Shown here in pieces: positions 43,339-51,893 of a DNA stretch of 64,000 nt (within the stretch, counting starts at the first letter, position 1; every line of letters begins with the position of its first letter). Made by a program: the position numbers and the translations under genes. The notes beneath the pieces are model-generated. The model was not told where the DNA came from. It did not search any database and saw nothing but the letters and a program-made list of their open reading frames with translations. This DNA comes from JALYUA01 sp039933215. GTDB taxonomy: Bacteria > Acidobacteriota > Thermoanaerobaculia > UBA5066 > Gp7-AA6. Where the stretch lies: NCBI GenBank assembly GCA_039933215.1, contig JBDTOO010000013.1, positions 1 to 64,000 of the forward strand, given 5' to 3'.

Positions 43339-44334
43339 TTGACCAATCTCTACGACCAGCAGAAACGGAACCTGCGCCGGAGCGCGGGCATCCTCACGGG
43401 GTTCATCGCGTTCGTCGCGTTCCTCGGTATCGGCGCGGACATGTTCCTCTACGGGTCGGGCGCCTCGCCCGGCTTCCCCATCCTCACGATCGGAGCGCTC
43501 CTGTTCGGCGGGGGATCCGCCTGGTGGTCCCTGCGCGGAGGCGACCGCGCCGTTCTCGAATCGACGCACGCACGCCCGGCGAACCTCGCCGACCCGCGGG
43601 AAAGAATCCTCGACAACGTCGTGGAGGAGATGGCGATCGCGTCGGGGATGCCGAAGCCCGCGGTGTGGGTCGTCCCCGACGCCGATCCGAACGCCTTCGC
43701 GACCGGCTCGGGCCCGGAGAAGTCGTCGATCGCGGTCACGGCGGGGCTCCTCGACGCCTTGAACCGCGAGGAGCTCCAGGCGGTCGTGTCGCACGAGATG
43801 TCCCACGTGAAGAACTACGACGTTCGGGTCATGACGATCGTCGCCGCCCTGGTCGGATCGGTCCTCCTCATCTCCGACTTCGGACGCCGCGGCATGTCCT
43901 GGGGGGGCGGGGGCCGCCGGAGCGATCGCGACGACAGCGGCGGGGGCGGCTCCGGCCTCGGGATCCTGTTCTTCGCGGTCTGGATCCTGTCGATCATTCT
44001 CGCTCCGATCATCGCGCAGCTCGTCGCCATGTCCGTCTCCCGGGAGCGCGAGTTCCTCGCGGACGCCTCCGGCGCGGAGCTGACCCGCAATCCCCTCGCC
44101 CTCGCTTCCGCGCTCGAGAAGATCGACGCCGCCGTCGGTCCGACGCCTTCCATCAAGCAAGGCGTCGCCCACCTGTGCATCGAGGATCCCCGGGGCCGCG
44201 CCGTCAACGAGAAGAGAGGAGCGTTCGCCAACCTCTTTGCCACCCACCCTCCGATTTCCCGCCGGATCGCCTTGCTGAGAGAGATGGCATACCAGCTATC
44301 GGGTCACGCGGCCCTCCCGCCGTCATCTCTCTAG
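43339..44334 (+). CDS. htpX: HtpX-like M48 zinc metalloprotease
   Basis: A 331-residue membrane protease. Two N-terminal helices (about 15-32 and 42-60), zinc motif HEMSH (152-156), two further helices (about 170-190 with a Gly-rich cytosolic insert, and 210-232), and the third ligand in SREREFLADASGAEL. It degrades misfolded membrane proteins. The start is TTG 43339 (TNLYDQQKRN), which matches the usual HtpX N-terminus; no ATG lies near. 7-bp repeats sit immediately upstream, so initiation may be weak or regulated. It follows lemA on the same strand. Confidence 0.92.
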   Translation: MTNLYDQQKRNLRRSAGILTGFIAFVAFLGIGADMFLYGSGASPGFPILTIGALLFGGGSAWWSLRGGDRAVLESTHARPANLADPRERILDNVVEEMAIASGMPKPAVWVVPDADPNAFATGSGPEKSSIAVTAGLLDALNREELQAVVSHEMSHVKNYDVRVMTIVAALVGSVLLISDFGRRGMSWGGGGRRSDRDDSGGGGSGLGILFFAVWILSIILAPIIAQLVAMSVSREREFLADASGAELTRNPLALASALEKIDAAVGPTPSIKQGVAHLCIEDPRGRAVNEKRGAFANLFATHPPISRRIALLREMAYQLSGHAALPPSSL

Positions 44335-44363
44335 GGATCCAGGGAATCCGGCCATCGGCGGCA

Positions 44364-44427
44364 GATCGGGCGATCGGGTCATCGGGCCATCTGGTCATCT
44401 GGTCATCTGGTCATCTGGTCATCTGGG
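44364..44427. repeat. 8-bp tandem repeats after htpX
   Basis: Eight units of 8 bp: the first three degenerate (GATCGGGC, GATCGGGT, CATCGGGC), then four CATCTGGT and a last CATCTGGG. The tract starts 30 bp after the htpX stop. The gap 44335-44612 between convergent genes holds this tract, a large hairpin, and no credible gene. Confidence 0.85.
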
Positions 44428-44507
44428 AATGCGGCGCTCGAGGCGCACTTCGGCCGCTCGTACAGAAAGCAAGAAGCTCCGTTTTCGGCCCAGCTCATCC
44501 ATCCGCT

Positions 44508-44558
44508 CGCAGCGGGAGGAGTCTCCCGACCGAAGGAAGGGAGGAGCCTCCCGCTGCG
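44508..44558. terminator. Large inverted repeat in a convergent gap
   Basis: CGCAGCGGGAGG (44508-44519) pairs perfectly with CCTCCCGCTGCG (44547-44558), and CTCCC/GGGAG extend the stem inside. It lies between the htpX repeats and the convergent small zinc-protein gene. It is probably a bidirectional terminator or structured RNA end, with no T-tract. Confidence 0.5.
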
Positions 44559-44612
44559 GGAGCCGGAGCGCTCGCGCGGCGCGCGACCGCGGAGGCGACG
44601 GTGGGCGACGGC

Positions 44613-44900
44613 CTAATCTAAATCGATTTCGCGGACGGGCTTCGAATCGTCCTTCTTCGCGCGGTCGAAAAGCTCGTCGAATTTCCGGTTGAGAACGTCC
44701 TTCTTCGACCGTTCCGCCTCGATCGACGCCGCGAACTTCTTTTCGCGCTCGACGTCGTGGGTCTTGAGCGCGCCCATGGCATCGTCGACGGACTGGAAGG
44801 TGCGCGGAGCCTTCGGCGCCTCGTGCGCGATGACGGCCTTCAAATCGGGATCGATCTTCAAACGGGCGTTGCAGCAGGGGCAGAGGAGCTCGAAGTCCAT
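44613..44900 (-). CDS. Small CPCC-motif protein
   Basis: A 95-residue protein. It starts MDFELLCPCCNARLKIDP, half of a zinc-ribbon motif with three cysteines, followed by a charged helical coiled region (DVEREKKFAASIEAERSKKD). Possible zinc binding through dimerisation. ATG 44900 is nine bases after the S4 gene stop, so it is the last gene of the acs-EAL-S4 unit. The family appears conserved as a small hypothetical protein; role unknown. Confidence 0.75.
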   Translation of the reverse strand: MDFELLCPCCNARLKIDPDLKAVIAHEAPKAPRTFQSVDDAMGALKTHDVEREKKFAASIEAERSKKDVLNRKFDELFDRAKKDDSKPVREIDLD

Positions 44901-44909
44901 GCCGGCAGT

Positions 44910-45317
44910 CTACTCCCCGGTATAGCGCTTCCGGTCTCGCCGCTCCCGCTGCTCTCGCCGGTCGGGCCTCCCGGCGTCGGCGCGCGGCGCGAGCAACCTG
45001 TCGAGCCGCCGGGCCTCGACGACCTGCGGGGACGGCGGAGGAGAGACGTCCTGGTAGAGCTCGCGGGCCCGGGCCTTCGGGATCGAACGCTCGGCGAGCC
45101 CCCGAACCACCAGGATGCGCGGGTCGCCCCTGGACGTCGTGATCGTCAGCCGGTCGCCGGCCTTGACCTCCCGATGAGGCTTGGCGCGCGCGCCGTTGAT
45201 CTCGACTTTCCCGCCCTCGACGGCCGCCTTCGCCTGCGACCGAGTGGGAAACACGCAAGCGACGTCGAGCCAGACGTCCAGCCGGACCGACGCGAGGAGC
45301 GGCTCCTCCTCTTTCAG
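44910..45317 (-). CDS. S4-domain RNA-binding protein (Hsp15-like), apparent CTG start
   Basis: About 135 residues. The S4 domain reads VRLDVWLDVACVFPTRSQAKAAVEGG, then GARAKPHREVKAGDRLTI, as in Hsp15/YlmH-type proteins that bind stalled 50S subunits or rRNA. The tail is Arg/Asp/Glu-rich. In the frame there is no ATG, GTG or TTG between the previous gene and the conserved RLDVWL. The only start-like codon is CTG at 45317, overlapping the EAL stop as CTGA. A normal start within the EAL gene is not visible. It lies between the EAL gene and the small CPCC gene. Confidence 0.78.
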   Translation of the reverse strand: MKEEEPLLASVRLDVWLDVACVFPTRSQAKAAVEGGKVEINGARAKPHREVKAGDRLTITTSRGDPRILVVRGLAERSIPKARARELYQDVSPPPSPQVVEARRLDRLLAPRADAGRPDRREQRERRDRKRYTGE

Positions 45318-46504
45318 AGGTCGAAGCCCCCGGTGGGATCGTCCGCGCCTGCGGGCTCCTCCGGCGAAACCGGCTCCGGGGAGGCGCCGGGAACGATTCC
45401 GCGCGCGGCGAACCAGCGCGCCAGCTCGGGTGAGGCGGGCGCGGGAAGCTCGGCGGGCCGCGCCAGGAAATAGCCCTGCGCGGCCAGGACTCCTTCGGCG
45501 ACGCAGACGTCCAGATCCTCGGCGTCCTCGATCCCCTCCGCGATCAGTCCCACCGAGGCGTCCTGCGCGACCTGAGAAAGCAGGCGCAGGACGGATCGCC
45601 TCTGCCCGTCCGCGGCGACGCCCCGGGTGATCTGGCTGTCGACCTTGATCCAGCGTGGCAGCAGGCCCGAGCAGTACTTGATCGTTCCGTAGCCGGACGT
45701 GATGTCGTCCAGGGCGATCGAGACGCCGAGATCGTGGGGCACGCCGAGGGCGGAACCGAGCTCGACGAGCGAATCCACGCGCTCGACCTCGACGAGATCG
45801 AGCGCGAGGCGCGTGTACGGGAAGTGGAGCCGCTCCGCCTCGAAGCCGAGCGCCTCGAGGCCGGGGAGCGCGCCGGTCAGCAGCCGCGGATTGACATTCA
45901 GAAACAGCATCGAGTCCGAGGGAAGACGGCCGGCGGCCTCGAGGACGGTCACCCAGGACAACCGCTCGAAGGTGAGCTCGATGCCGAGCCGCTGCGCCGC
46001 CGGGAAGAGATCGGCGGCGAGTCGCAGCTCGCCGTCCGGCCCCCGCGCCCGCAGGAGCCCTTCGTAGCCGAGCGGCTCGCCGCTTCGCAGCTCGAAGATG
46101 GTCTGGAACTCGACGTGCAGCCGCCGCGCCTGGAGAACCTCGACGAGCCACAGCGCCTCGACCTGTCGGGCGGCCGCCGGAAGGGGCGCGAGATTTCCGA
46201 CGGCATCCCACTTCGTCTGCGCGGGATCCTCGGGGGCTACGCGCACCTGGTGCGCGAGAGGTCCGAGGGCGTCTTCCATCCGGGTGAGGAGCTCGGCGAC
46301 GGTCTTCTCGATCGCGATGCGGCGCGAGCGCCCGTAGATCTGGCCGCGGCTCCAGGACTTTCCGAGCGCATGCGCGAGCGCCCGCTCGGCGTCGGCGCCG
46401 TCGGGCCGGACGAAGAGGGCGCGCGCCTTGCGCCAGCGATCGAGCCGGCCGAGGGTCTGGGCGTCGAGGGCGCTCTCCGGCGACACCCCTTCACGGATGG
46501 CCAC
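45314..46504 (-). CDS. EAL-domain protein (probable c-di-GMP phosphodiesterase or sensor)
   Basis: A 396-residue protein. Residues 1-110 have no recognised domain; 125-365 form an EAL domain: YEGLLR (E148-G-L) in place of EAL, FLNVNPRLL, ALDDITSGYG (usually DDFGTGYS), WIKVDSQITRG, LIAEGIED. Glu, Asn, the Asp pair, Lys and the later Glu are kept, so metal binding may persist, but the changed EAL and DDFG loops leave hydrolysis uncertain. The tail is acidic and Pro-rich. It starts six bases after the acs stop and overlaps the S4 gene, so it is transcribed with acs. The window has another EAL and a PilZ protein. Confidence 0.85.
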   Translation of the reverse strand: MAIREGVSPESALDAQTLGRLDRWRKARALFVRPDGADAERALAHALGKSWSRGQIYGRSRRIAIEKTVAELLTRMEDALGPLAHQVRVAPEDPAQTKWDAVGNLAPLPAAARQVEALWLVEVLQARRLHVEFQTIFELRSGEPLGYEGLLRARGPDGELRLAADLFPAAQRLGIELTFERLSWVTVLEAAGRLPSDSMLFLNVNPRLLTGALPGLEALGFEAERLHFPYTRLALDLVEVERVDSLVELGSALGVPHDLGVSIALDDITSGYGTIKYCSGLLPRWIKVDSQITRGVAADGQRRSVLRLLSQVAQDASVGLIAEGIEDAEDLDVCVAEGVLAAQGYFLARPAELPAPASPELARWFAARGIVPGASPEPVSPEEPAGADDPTGGFDL

Positions 46505-46510
46505 GGGCTA

Positions 46511-48484
46511 CTAACTTTCCCGGTCTTCGTACTGCTGCTTGAGCGACGCGACCACGCCGGGATCCGCGAGCGTCGTCGTGTCCCCGAGCACCCGGCCCTC
46601 GGCGATGTCGCGGAGAAGGCGGCGCATGATCTTTCCGGAACGGGTCTTTGGCAGGTCGGCGGTGAAGAAGAGGCGATCCGGCTTGGCGATGGCGCCGATC
46701 TTCTTCGCGACGTGCGCCGCGAGCTCCGCCCGGAGGGCGCTGCCCCCCTGCGCGGCCTCCCCCGTCTTCGACCGCTCCTTCAGGATGACGAAAGCGGCGA
46801 TCGCTGTCCCCTTGATCTCGTCGTGGACGCCCACGACCGCCGCCTCGGCGCAGGCGTGGTGATCGACGAGGGCGGATTCGACCTCCATCGTCCCGATCCG
46901 GTGCCCGGCGACGTTCATCACGTCGTCCACGCGCCCGAGGAGCCAGAAGTAGCCGTCCCGGTCACGCTTGGCGCCGTCGCCCGGGAAATAGACGTCCTTA
47001 CGCCATTTCGACCAGTACGTCTCGACGTACCGCGCGTCGTCGCGCCAGATGGTACGGAGCATCGCGGGCCAGGGACGCGTGATGGCGAGGTAACCTCCTC
47101 CGACCGTCACCTCTCTCCCCTTCTGATCGAGGATCTTCGCCTGGATACCCGGAAACGATTGCGTGGCCGAGCCGGGGCGGGTCGTCGTGACGCCGGGAAG
47201 GGGCGTGATCATGATCATCCCCGTCTCGGTCTGCCACCACGTGTCGACGACGGGGCACCGGCCTCCGCCGATGAATTTCTGGTACCAGATCCATGCCTCC
47301 GGGTTGATCGGCTCGCCCACCGATCCGAGCAGCCGCAGCGACGAGAGGTCGTGCTTCTCCGGCCACTCGGTGCCCCACTTCATGAAGGCGCGGATCGCCG
47401 TCGGTGCGGTGTACAGGATCGTGACGCCGTGACGCTCGATCAGGTCCCAGAAGCGGTCGCGCGCCGGGGTGTCGGGGGCGCCTTCGTACATGAGGCATGT
47501 GGCCCCGTTGGCGAGGGGCCCGTAGACGACGTACGAATGCCCGGTCACCCAGCCGATGTCGGCCGTGCACCAGAAGACGTCCTCGTCCTTCAGGTCGAAG
47601 ACCCACTTGCTCGTCGCGTAGGTCCCGACCATGTATCCGCCCGTCGTGTGCAGTATTCCCTTGGGCTTGCCCGTCGTCCCCGAGGTGTAGAGGATGTAGA
47701 GGGGATCTTCCGCGTCCATCTTCTCGGGCGGGCACTCCGCGGAGGCGTCGGCCATCAGCTCGGACCACCACAGGTCGCGGCCCGCGCGCCAGGTCACTTC
47801 GCCTCCCGTTCGCCGGACCACGATCATCTTCTCGATCGTCGGCGTGTCCGCGAGCGCCTCGTCTGAGATCTTCTTCAGGGGGACGGCGCTGCCCCGCCTC
47901 CAGCCCCCGTCCGCGGTGACGAGGATCTTCGCGCCCTGGTCGTTGATGCGGTCCCGCAGGGACTCGGCCGAGAATCCGCCGAACACGACGGAGTGGATGG
48001 CGCCGATCCTGGCGCAGGCGAGCATCGCCACGGGAAGCTCCGGGATCATCGGCAGGTACAGCGTCACGCGGTCGCCCTTCCCGACGCCGAGAGACTTGAG
48101 GACGTTGGCGAACCGGGAGACATCCCGCTTCAGCTCGCGGTAGGTGATGGTCCTCTGGTCGCCCGGCTCCCCCTCCCAGATGATCGCCGCCTTGTTGCGC
48201 CGGGGGCCGTCCGCGTGCCGGTCGACACAGTTCACCGACGCGTTCAGCTTGCCGCCCACGAACCACTTCGCGCGAGGCGGCTTCCAGTCGAGGACCTTCC
48301 TCCACGGCTTGTACCAGTCGAGCTCCCGCGCGAACTCCGCCCAGAACTTCTGGAAGTTGCGGTCCGCCTTGCGGTAAACGGCTGGATCGGAGACGTGGGC
48401 CTGCCGCACGAAGGCCCTGGGGGGCTTGAACCGCCGCTTCTCGAGAAGTAGCGCCTCGATCGTCTGATCCGGCTTTTTGGCCAT
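46511..48484 (-). CDS. acs: Acetyl-CoA synthetase
   Basis: A 657-residue ANL enzyme. P-loop YTSGTTGKPKG, WWQTETG adenylate motif, YFPGDGAKRD, GRVDDVMNVAGHR hinge, and PKTRSGKIMRR with the catalytic Lys near the end, usually the target of acetylation. It activates acetate to acetyl-CoA via acetyl-AMP. The ATG follows GGGGAGGAAGCG, with a TAATAA box about 45 bp upstream (48530-48535, minus strand). First gene of acs-EAL-S4-CPCC. The divergent MHS permease across the gap could import the carboxylate, though this is inference. Confidence 0.96.
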   Translation of the reverse strand: MAKKPDQTIEALLLEKRRFKPPRAFVRQAHVSDPAVYRKADRNFQKFWAEFARELDWYKPWRKVLDWKPPRAKWFVGGKLNASVNCVDRHADGPRRNKAAIIWEGEPGDQRTITYRELKRDVSRFANVLKSLGVGKGDRVTLYLPMIPELPVAMLACARIGAIHSVVFGGFSAESLRDRINDQGAKILVTADGGWRRGSAVPLKKISDEALADTPTIEKMIVVRRTGGEVTWRAGRDLWWSELMADASAECPPEKMDAEDPLYILYTSGTTGKPKGILHTTGGYMVGTYATSKWVFDLKDEDVFWCTADIGWVTGHSYVVYGPLANGATCLMYEGAPDTPARDRFWDLIERHGVTILYTAPTAIRAFMKWGTEWPEKHDLSSLRLLGSVGEPINPEAWIWYQKFIGGGRCPVVDTWWQTETGMIMITPLPGVTTTRPGSATQSFPGIQAKILDQKGREVTVGGGYLAITRPWPAMLRTIWRDDARYVETYWSKWRKDVYFPGDGAKRDRDGYFWLLGRVDDVMNVAGHRIGTMEVESALVDHHACAEAAVVGVHDEIKGTAIAAFVILKERSKTGEAAQGGSALRAELAAHVAKKIGAIAKPDRLFFTADLPKTRSGKIMRRLLRDIAEGRVLGDTTTLADPGVVASLKQQYEDRES

Positions 48485-48819
48485 CGCTTCCTCCCCGTTC
48501 CGCTGGCCGCGGACCCTCGTCGCGCGATGTTATTACCGTTGGGGGGCCCCGCGAACGAAGACCTCTTGACATCGTCCGAAACTCTGAAACACTTTGCGCC
48601 CACGAAGCCTCTTCGCTCAGCGCGAGCGGGTCGTCGTCCTCGCAGAGAGCGCGTCGGGCCGCCCCCCCGAAGCGCCCGCCCTGCGGAGCGGGCCGGCGGT
48701 CGTCCCTTCCGGCCTGCCGCCCCCGTCACTGGTGACCCCCGCCGGTTCCACCGATCCTCAGAAAGATCCATCGACTCCTTCGGGCTCGGAGCATCTCTAC
48801 TTTTTTAAGAGGAGGGAAC
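48485..48819. other. 335-bp divergent regulatory gap (acs / MHS permease)
   Basis: No credible gene. On the acs side, TAATAA (48530-48535, minus) and a good ribosome-binding site. On the plus side there is a perfect TTGACA at 48566-48571 without a convincing -10 at 17 bp, and a T-rich stretch TACTTTTTT with AAGAGGAGG just before ATG 48820. Possible regulator sites, none recognised. Confidence 0.5.
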
Positions 48820-50436
48820 ATGGCGACCGCATCCACCCTGGACGGGCCGGCCCCGGGCAGTGCGCTGACCTCGGAGGAACGGCGAGTCATCTTTGCGTCG
48901 TCGCTCGGGACGGTATTCGAGTGGTACGACTTCTATCTCTACGCCACGCTGGCGCCTTTCTTCGCGGCGCTCTTCTTCCCGCCGGGCAACGCGACCGCCG
49001 CGCTGCTCTCGTCGTTCGTGACCTATGCCGCGGGTTTCCTCGTCCGGCCGTTCGGCGCGCTCTTCTTCGGACGCATCGGCGACCTCGTCGGACGCAAGTA
49101 CACGTTCCTCGTCACGATCATCGTCATGGGCGCGTCGACGGCGGCCGTCGGCCTCCTGCCGACGTACGCGAAGATTGGCTTCCTCGCTCCGATCCTCCTC
49201 GTCGTCCTGCGCCTCCTGCAGGGGCTCGCGCTCGGCGGAGAGTACGGCGGCGCGGCCACGTACGTGGCGGAGCACGCGCGCCCCGGCCGGCGCGGGTACA
49301 GCACGGCGTGGATCCAGACCACGGCGACCCTGGGTCTCTTCCTCTCCCTGCTCATCATCGGACTCTGCCGCTGGAAGCTCGGTCCCGACGACTTCAAGAA
49401 CTGGGGATGGCGGATCCCCTTCCTTCTCTCGATCGTCCTTCTGATCTTCTCGATCTACATCCGTTTGAAGCTCCAGGAATCCCCGATCTTCAAGCGCATG
49501 AAGGCGGAGGGCAAAGGGTCCAAGGCGCCTCTGACGGAGAGCTTCGCCAACTGGTCGAACGCGAAGATCGTCCTTCTCGCGCTCTTCGGAGCGACCGCCG
49601 GCCAGGGCGTCGTCTGGTACGCCGGGCAGTTCTATGCACTGTTCTTCCTGACCCTGTATCTCAAGCTAGACTATTTGACGGCGTACATCCTGATCGCGGT
49701 CTCCCTCATCATCGCGACCCCGTTCTTCATCATCTTCGGGTCCCTCTCCGATCGGATCGGCCGCAAATGGATCATCCTCACCGGGTGCCTGATCGCCGCA
49801 CTCACGTTCTTCCCCCTGTTCAAGGCCCTGACGCACTACGTCAACCCGGGACTCGAACGGTTCGCGGCCGCTACGCCAATTTCGGTGGCGGCGGACGACT
49901 GCCGGATGCACATTTTCCCCACGCCCAAGACGGTGTTTTCGCCCTGCGACAAGGCGAAGGACTTCCTCACGAAGGCGGGGCTGTCCTTCACCGCGCTGCC
50001 GGCCGTGGCGGGCGAGACCGTCGTCACGAAGATCGGATCGACGGAGCTCCACGGATACGACGAGGACAAGTACAAGGCCGCCCTGAAGGCGTCCGGCTAT
50101 CCCGCCGCGCCGGACAAGGCGCAGATCAACTACGTGATGACGATCCTGGTTCTCGTCATCCTCGTTCTCTACGTGACGATGGTGTACGGGCCGATCGCGG
50201 CGTTCTTGGTCGAGCTCTTCCCCACCCGCATCCGCTACACGTCGATGTCGCTGCCGTACCACATCGGCAATGGGTGGTTCGGAGGCATGCTTCCGCTTCT
50301 CGCCACGGCCCTCGTGGCGTCGCGGGGCAACATCTACGCGGGCCTCTGGTATCCGGTGATCGTCGCGCTCGTGACGTTCGTCATCGGAGCCCTGTTCCTC
50401 CGCGAGACCAAGGATCGCGACATCCAGCACATCTGA
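48820..50436 (+). CDS. MFS transporter, metabolite:H+ symporter (MHS) family
   Basis: A 538-residue permease with 12 helices. It begins SSLGTVFEWYDFYLYATLAP, the MHS signature, then FFGRIGDLVGRKYTFL (loop 2-3 motif) and GLALGGEYGGAATYVAEHA. The second-half motif is FGSLSDRIGRKWIIL. A soluble insert of about 95 residues (about 340-435) lies between two helices of the C-terminal half, a feature of several MHS proteins. Known members import proline, citrate, alpha-ketoglutarate or other carboxylates by H+ symport. AGGAGG precedes the ATG. It lies just upstream of the ABC genes, separated by a hairpin. Confidence 0.9.
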   Translation: MATASTLDGPAPGSALTSEERRVIFASSLGTVFEWYDFYLYATLAPFFAALFFPPGNATAALLSSFVTYAAGFLVRPFGALFFGRIGDLVGRKYTFLVTIIVMGASTAAVGLLPTYAKIGFLAPILLVVLRLLQGLALGGEYGGAATYVAEHARPGRRGYSTAWIQTTATLGLFLSLLIIGLCRWKLGPDDFKNWGWRIPFLLSIVLLIFSIYIRLKLQESPIFKRMKAEGKGSKAPLTESFANWSNAKIVLLALFGATAGQGVVWYAGQFYALFFLTLYLKLDYLTAYILIAVSLIIATPFFIIFGSLSDRIGRKWIILTGCLIAALTFFPLFKALTHYVNPGLERFAAATPISVAADDCRMHIFPTPKTVFSPCDKAKDFLTKAGLSFTALPAVAGETVVTKIGSTELHGYDEDKYKAALKASGYPAAPDKAQINYVMTILVLVILVLYVTMVYGPIAAFLVELFPTRIRYTSMSLPYHIGNGWFGGMLPLLATALVASRGNIYAGLWYPVIVALVTFVIGALFLRETKDRDIQHI

Positions 50437-50446
50437 TCCGACCGCC

Positions 50447-50473
50447 GTCCGGCGGGGCCGAGCCCCGCCGGAC
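50447..50473 (+). terminator. Perfect 12-bp hairpin between MHS permease and solute-binding protein genes
   Basis: GTCCGGCGGGGC (50447-50458) and GCCCCGCCGGAC (50462-50473) with a 3-nt loop. It ends 15 bases before the GGAGG of the next gene. There is no T-run, so it may be a partial terminator or a 5' stabiliser that raises expression of the binding protein. Confidence 0.6.
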
Positions 50474-50498
50474 GCGGTCTTCCCCCATGGAGGTGAGC

Positions 50499-51860
50499 AT
50501 GGCGAAAAAGAGTCCCAGAAAGTCCTCCGGCGGAATCACGCGGAGGCAGTTCGGAAAGCTGACCGGCGCGGGCGCGCTCGCCGCCGCCGCGGTCTCGGGC
50601 CCGGCGTTCTTCTTTCCATCCCGCGCGTCGGGCGCCGGCAAGACCCTGAAGATCATCCAGTGGAGCCACTTCGTCCCGGGCTACGACAAGTGGTTCGACG
50701 GGGTCTACACGAAGGAGTGGGGCGCGAAGAACAACACCGAAGTCATCGTCGATCACATTGCGATCGCCGAGGTGAACGCGCGGGCGGCCGCGGAAGTGGC
50801 CGCGAAGAAGGGCCACGATCTGTTCATGTTTCTCGCCCCGCCCGCCGCCTACGAGAAGCAGGTCATCGACCACGCCGAGATCTACCAGGCGGTCGAGAAG
50901 AAGCACGGCAAGAAGATCGATCTGGCCCAGCGGTCGACCTACAACCCGAAGACCAGGAAGTATTTCGCGTTCTCGGACTCCTACGTTCCGGACCCGGGCA
51001 ACTACCGGAAGGACCTCTGGGAGAAGGTCGGATTTCCGAACGGCCCGGACACATGGGACGACCTCCGGACGGGCGGCCGGAAGATCAAGGAAAGCAAAGA
51101 GATGGGCAACCCGGTGGGGATCGGGCTTTCCCAGGAGCTCGACACCAACATGGCCGTGCGGGCCCTGCTCTGGTCGTTCGGCGGCGCCGAGCAGGACGAG
51201 GCGGGCAACTGCACGATCAACTCGAAAAACACGGTCGAAGCGGTGAAGTTCATGAACGCGCTGTTCAAGGAGTGCGAGACCCCCGAGGTCTTCACGTGGG
51301 ATCCCTCCTCGAACAACCGCGGCATCCTCGCCGGGAAGCTGTCCTACGTCGCCAACGCGATCTCCGTGACGCGTTCGGCGGAGAAGGACAACCCCGAGAT
51401 GTCGAAGAACATCCAGGTCGCCCAGGCGCTGAAGGGCCCCGTGCGGCGAATCGCGGCGGAGCACGTCATGGACTGCTACGCGATCTGGGAATTCGCCGAG
51501 AACAAGGAAGGCGCGAAGCAGTTCCTGACCGACTACATCGACAACTTCGGCGCCGCGTTCAAGGCGAGCGAGTTCTACAACTTCCCCTGCTTCCCCTCGA
51601 CGGTTCCCGACATCAAGACCCAGCTTGGCAACGACCCGAAGGCCGTCCCCAACGACAAGTACAAGGCCCTCGCCGGCGTGCTCGACTGGGCGACCAACGT
51701 CGGCTACCCCGGATACGCCACGGCGGGCATCGACGAGGTCTTCAACACGTTCGTCATCCCGACGATGTTCGCGCGCGCCGCGAAGGGAGACGTCTCGCCG
51801 GAAGAGGCCGTGAAGACGGCGGAGACGGAGATCAAACGCATTTTTGCCAAGTGGAAGTGA
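50499..51860 (+). CDS. Tat-exported ABC solute-binding protein
   Basis: A 453-residue protein. The twin-arginine signal reads TRRQFGKLTGAGALAAAA, then a cleavage region near residue 47 (PSRASGAG). The mature part is a type-1 extracellular solute-binding protein (KTLKIIQWSHFVPGYDKWFDG, then FLAPPAAYE, GNPVGIGLSQELDTNMAVRAL), like the sugar-binding family of CUT1 systems. Tat export is uncommon for this class and means it folds before export. GGAGG sits six bases before ATG 50499. It heads the SBP-ATPase-permease-permease set. Substrate, likely a sugar or similar polyol, is not assignable. Confidence 0.9.
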   Translation: MAKKSPRKSSGGITRRQFGKLTGAGALAAAAVSGPAFFFPSRASGAGKTLKIIQWSHFVPGYDKWFDGVYTKEWGAKNNTEVIVDHIAIAEVNARAAAEVAAKKGHDLFMFLAPPAAYEKQVIDHAEIYQAVEKKHGKKIDLAQRSTYNPKTRKYFAFSDSYVPDPGNYRKDLWEKVGFPNGPDTWDDLRTGGRKIKESKEMGNPVGIGLSQELDTNMAVRALLWSFGGAEQDEAGNCTINSKNTVEAVKFMNALFKECETPEVFTWDPSSNNRGILAGKLSYVANAISVTRSAEKDNPEMSKNIQVAQALKGPVRRIAAEHVMDCYAIWEFAENKEGAKQFLTDYIDNFGAAFKASEFYNFPCFPSTVPDIKTQLGNDPKAVPNDKYKALAGVLDWATNVGYPGYATAGIDEVFNTFVIPTMFARAAKGDVSPEEAVKTAETEIKRIFAKWK

Positions 51861-51880
51861 GGACCGGGCCACAGAGGCGG

Positions 51881-51886
51881 TAGGCT
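51881..51886 (+). promoter_or_regulatory. Possible internal -10 box before the ABC ATPase gene
   Basis: TAGGCT ends seven bases before ATG 51894. There is no Shine-Dalgarno in the 33-bp gap, so a leaderless internal transcript is possible. Confidence 0.35.
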
Positions 51887-51893
51887 CCGCGCC

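Noticed and set aside
44419..45258. 279-codon minus-strand frame after htpX
   Set aside because: It covers the repeat/hairpin gap and overlaps the S4 and CPCC genes in another frame; no domain.
48566..48594. Full sigma-70 promoter before the MHS permease
   Set aside because: TTGACA is perfect but the sequence 17 bp on (ACACTT) is a poor -10; not called as a promoter.
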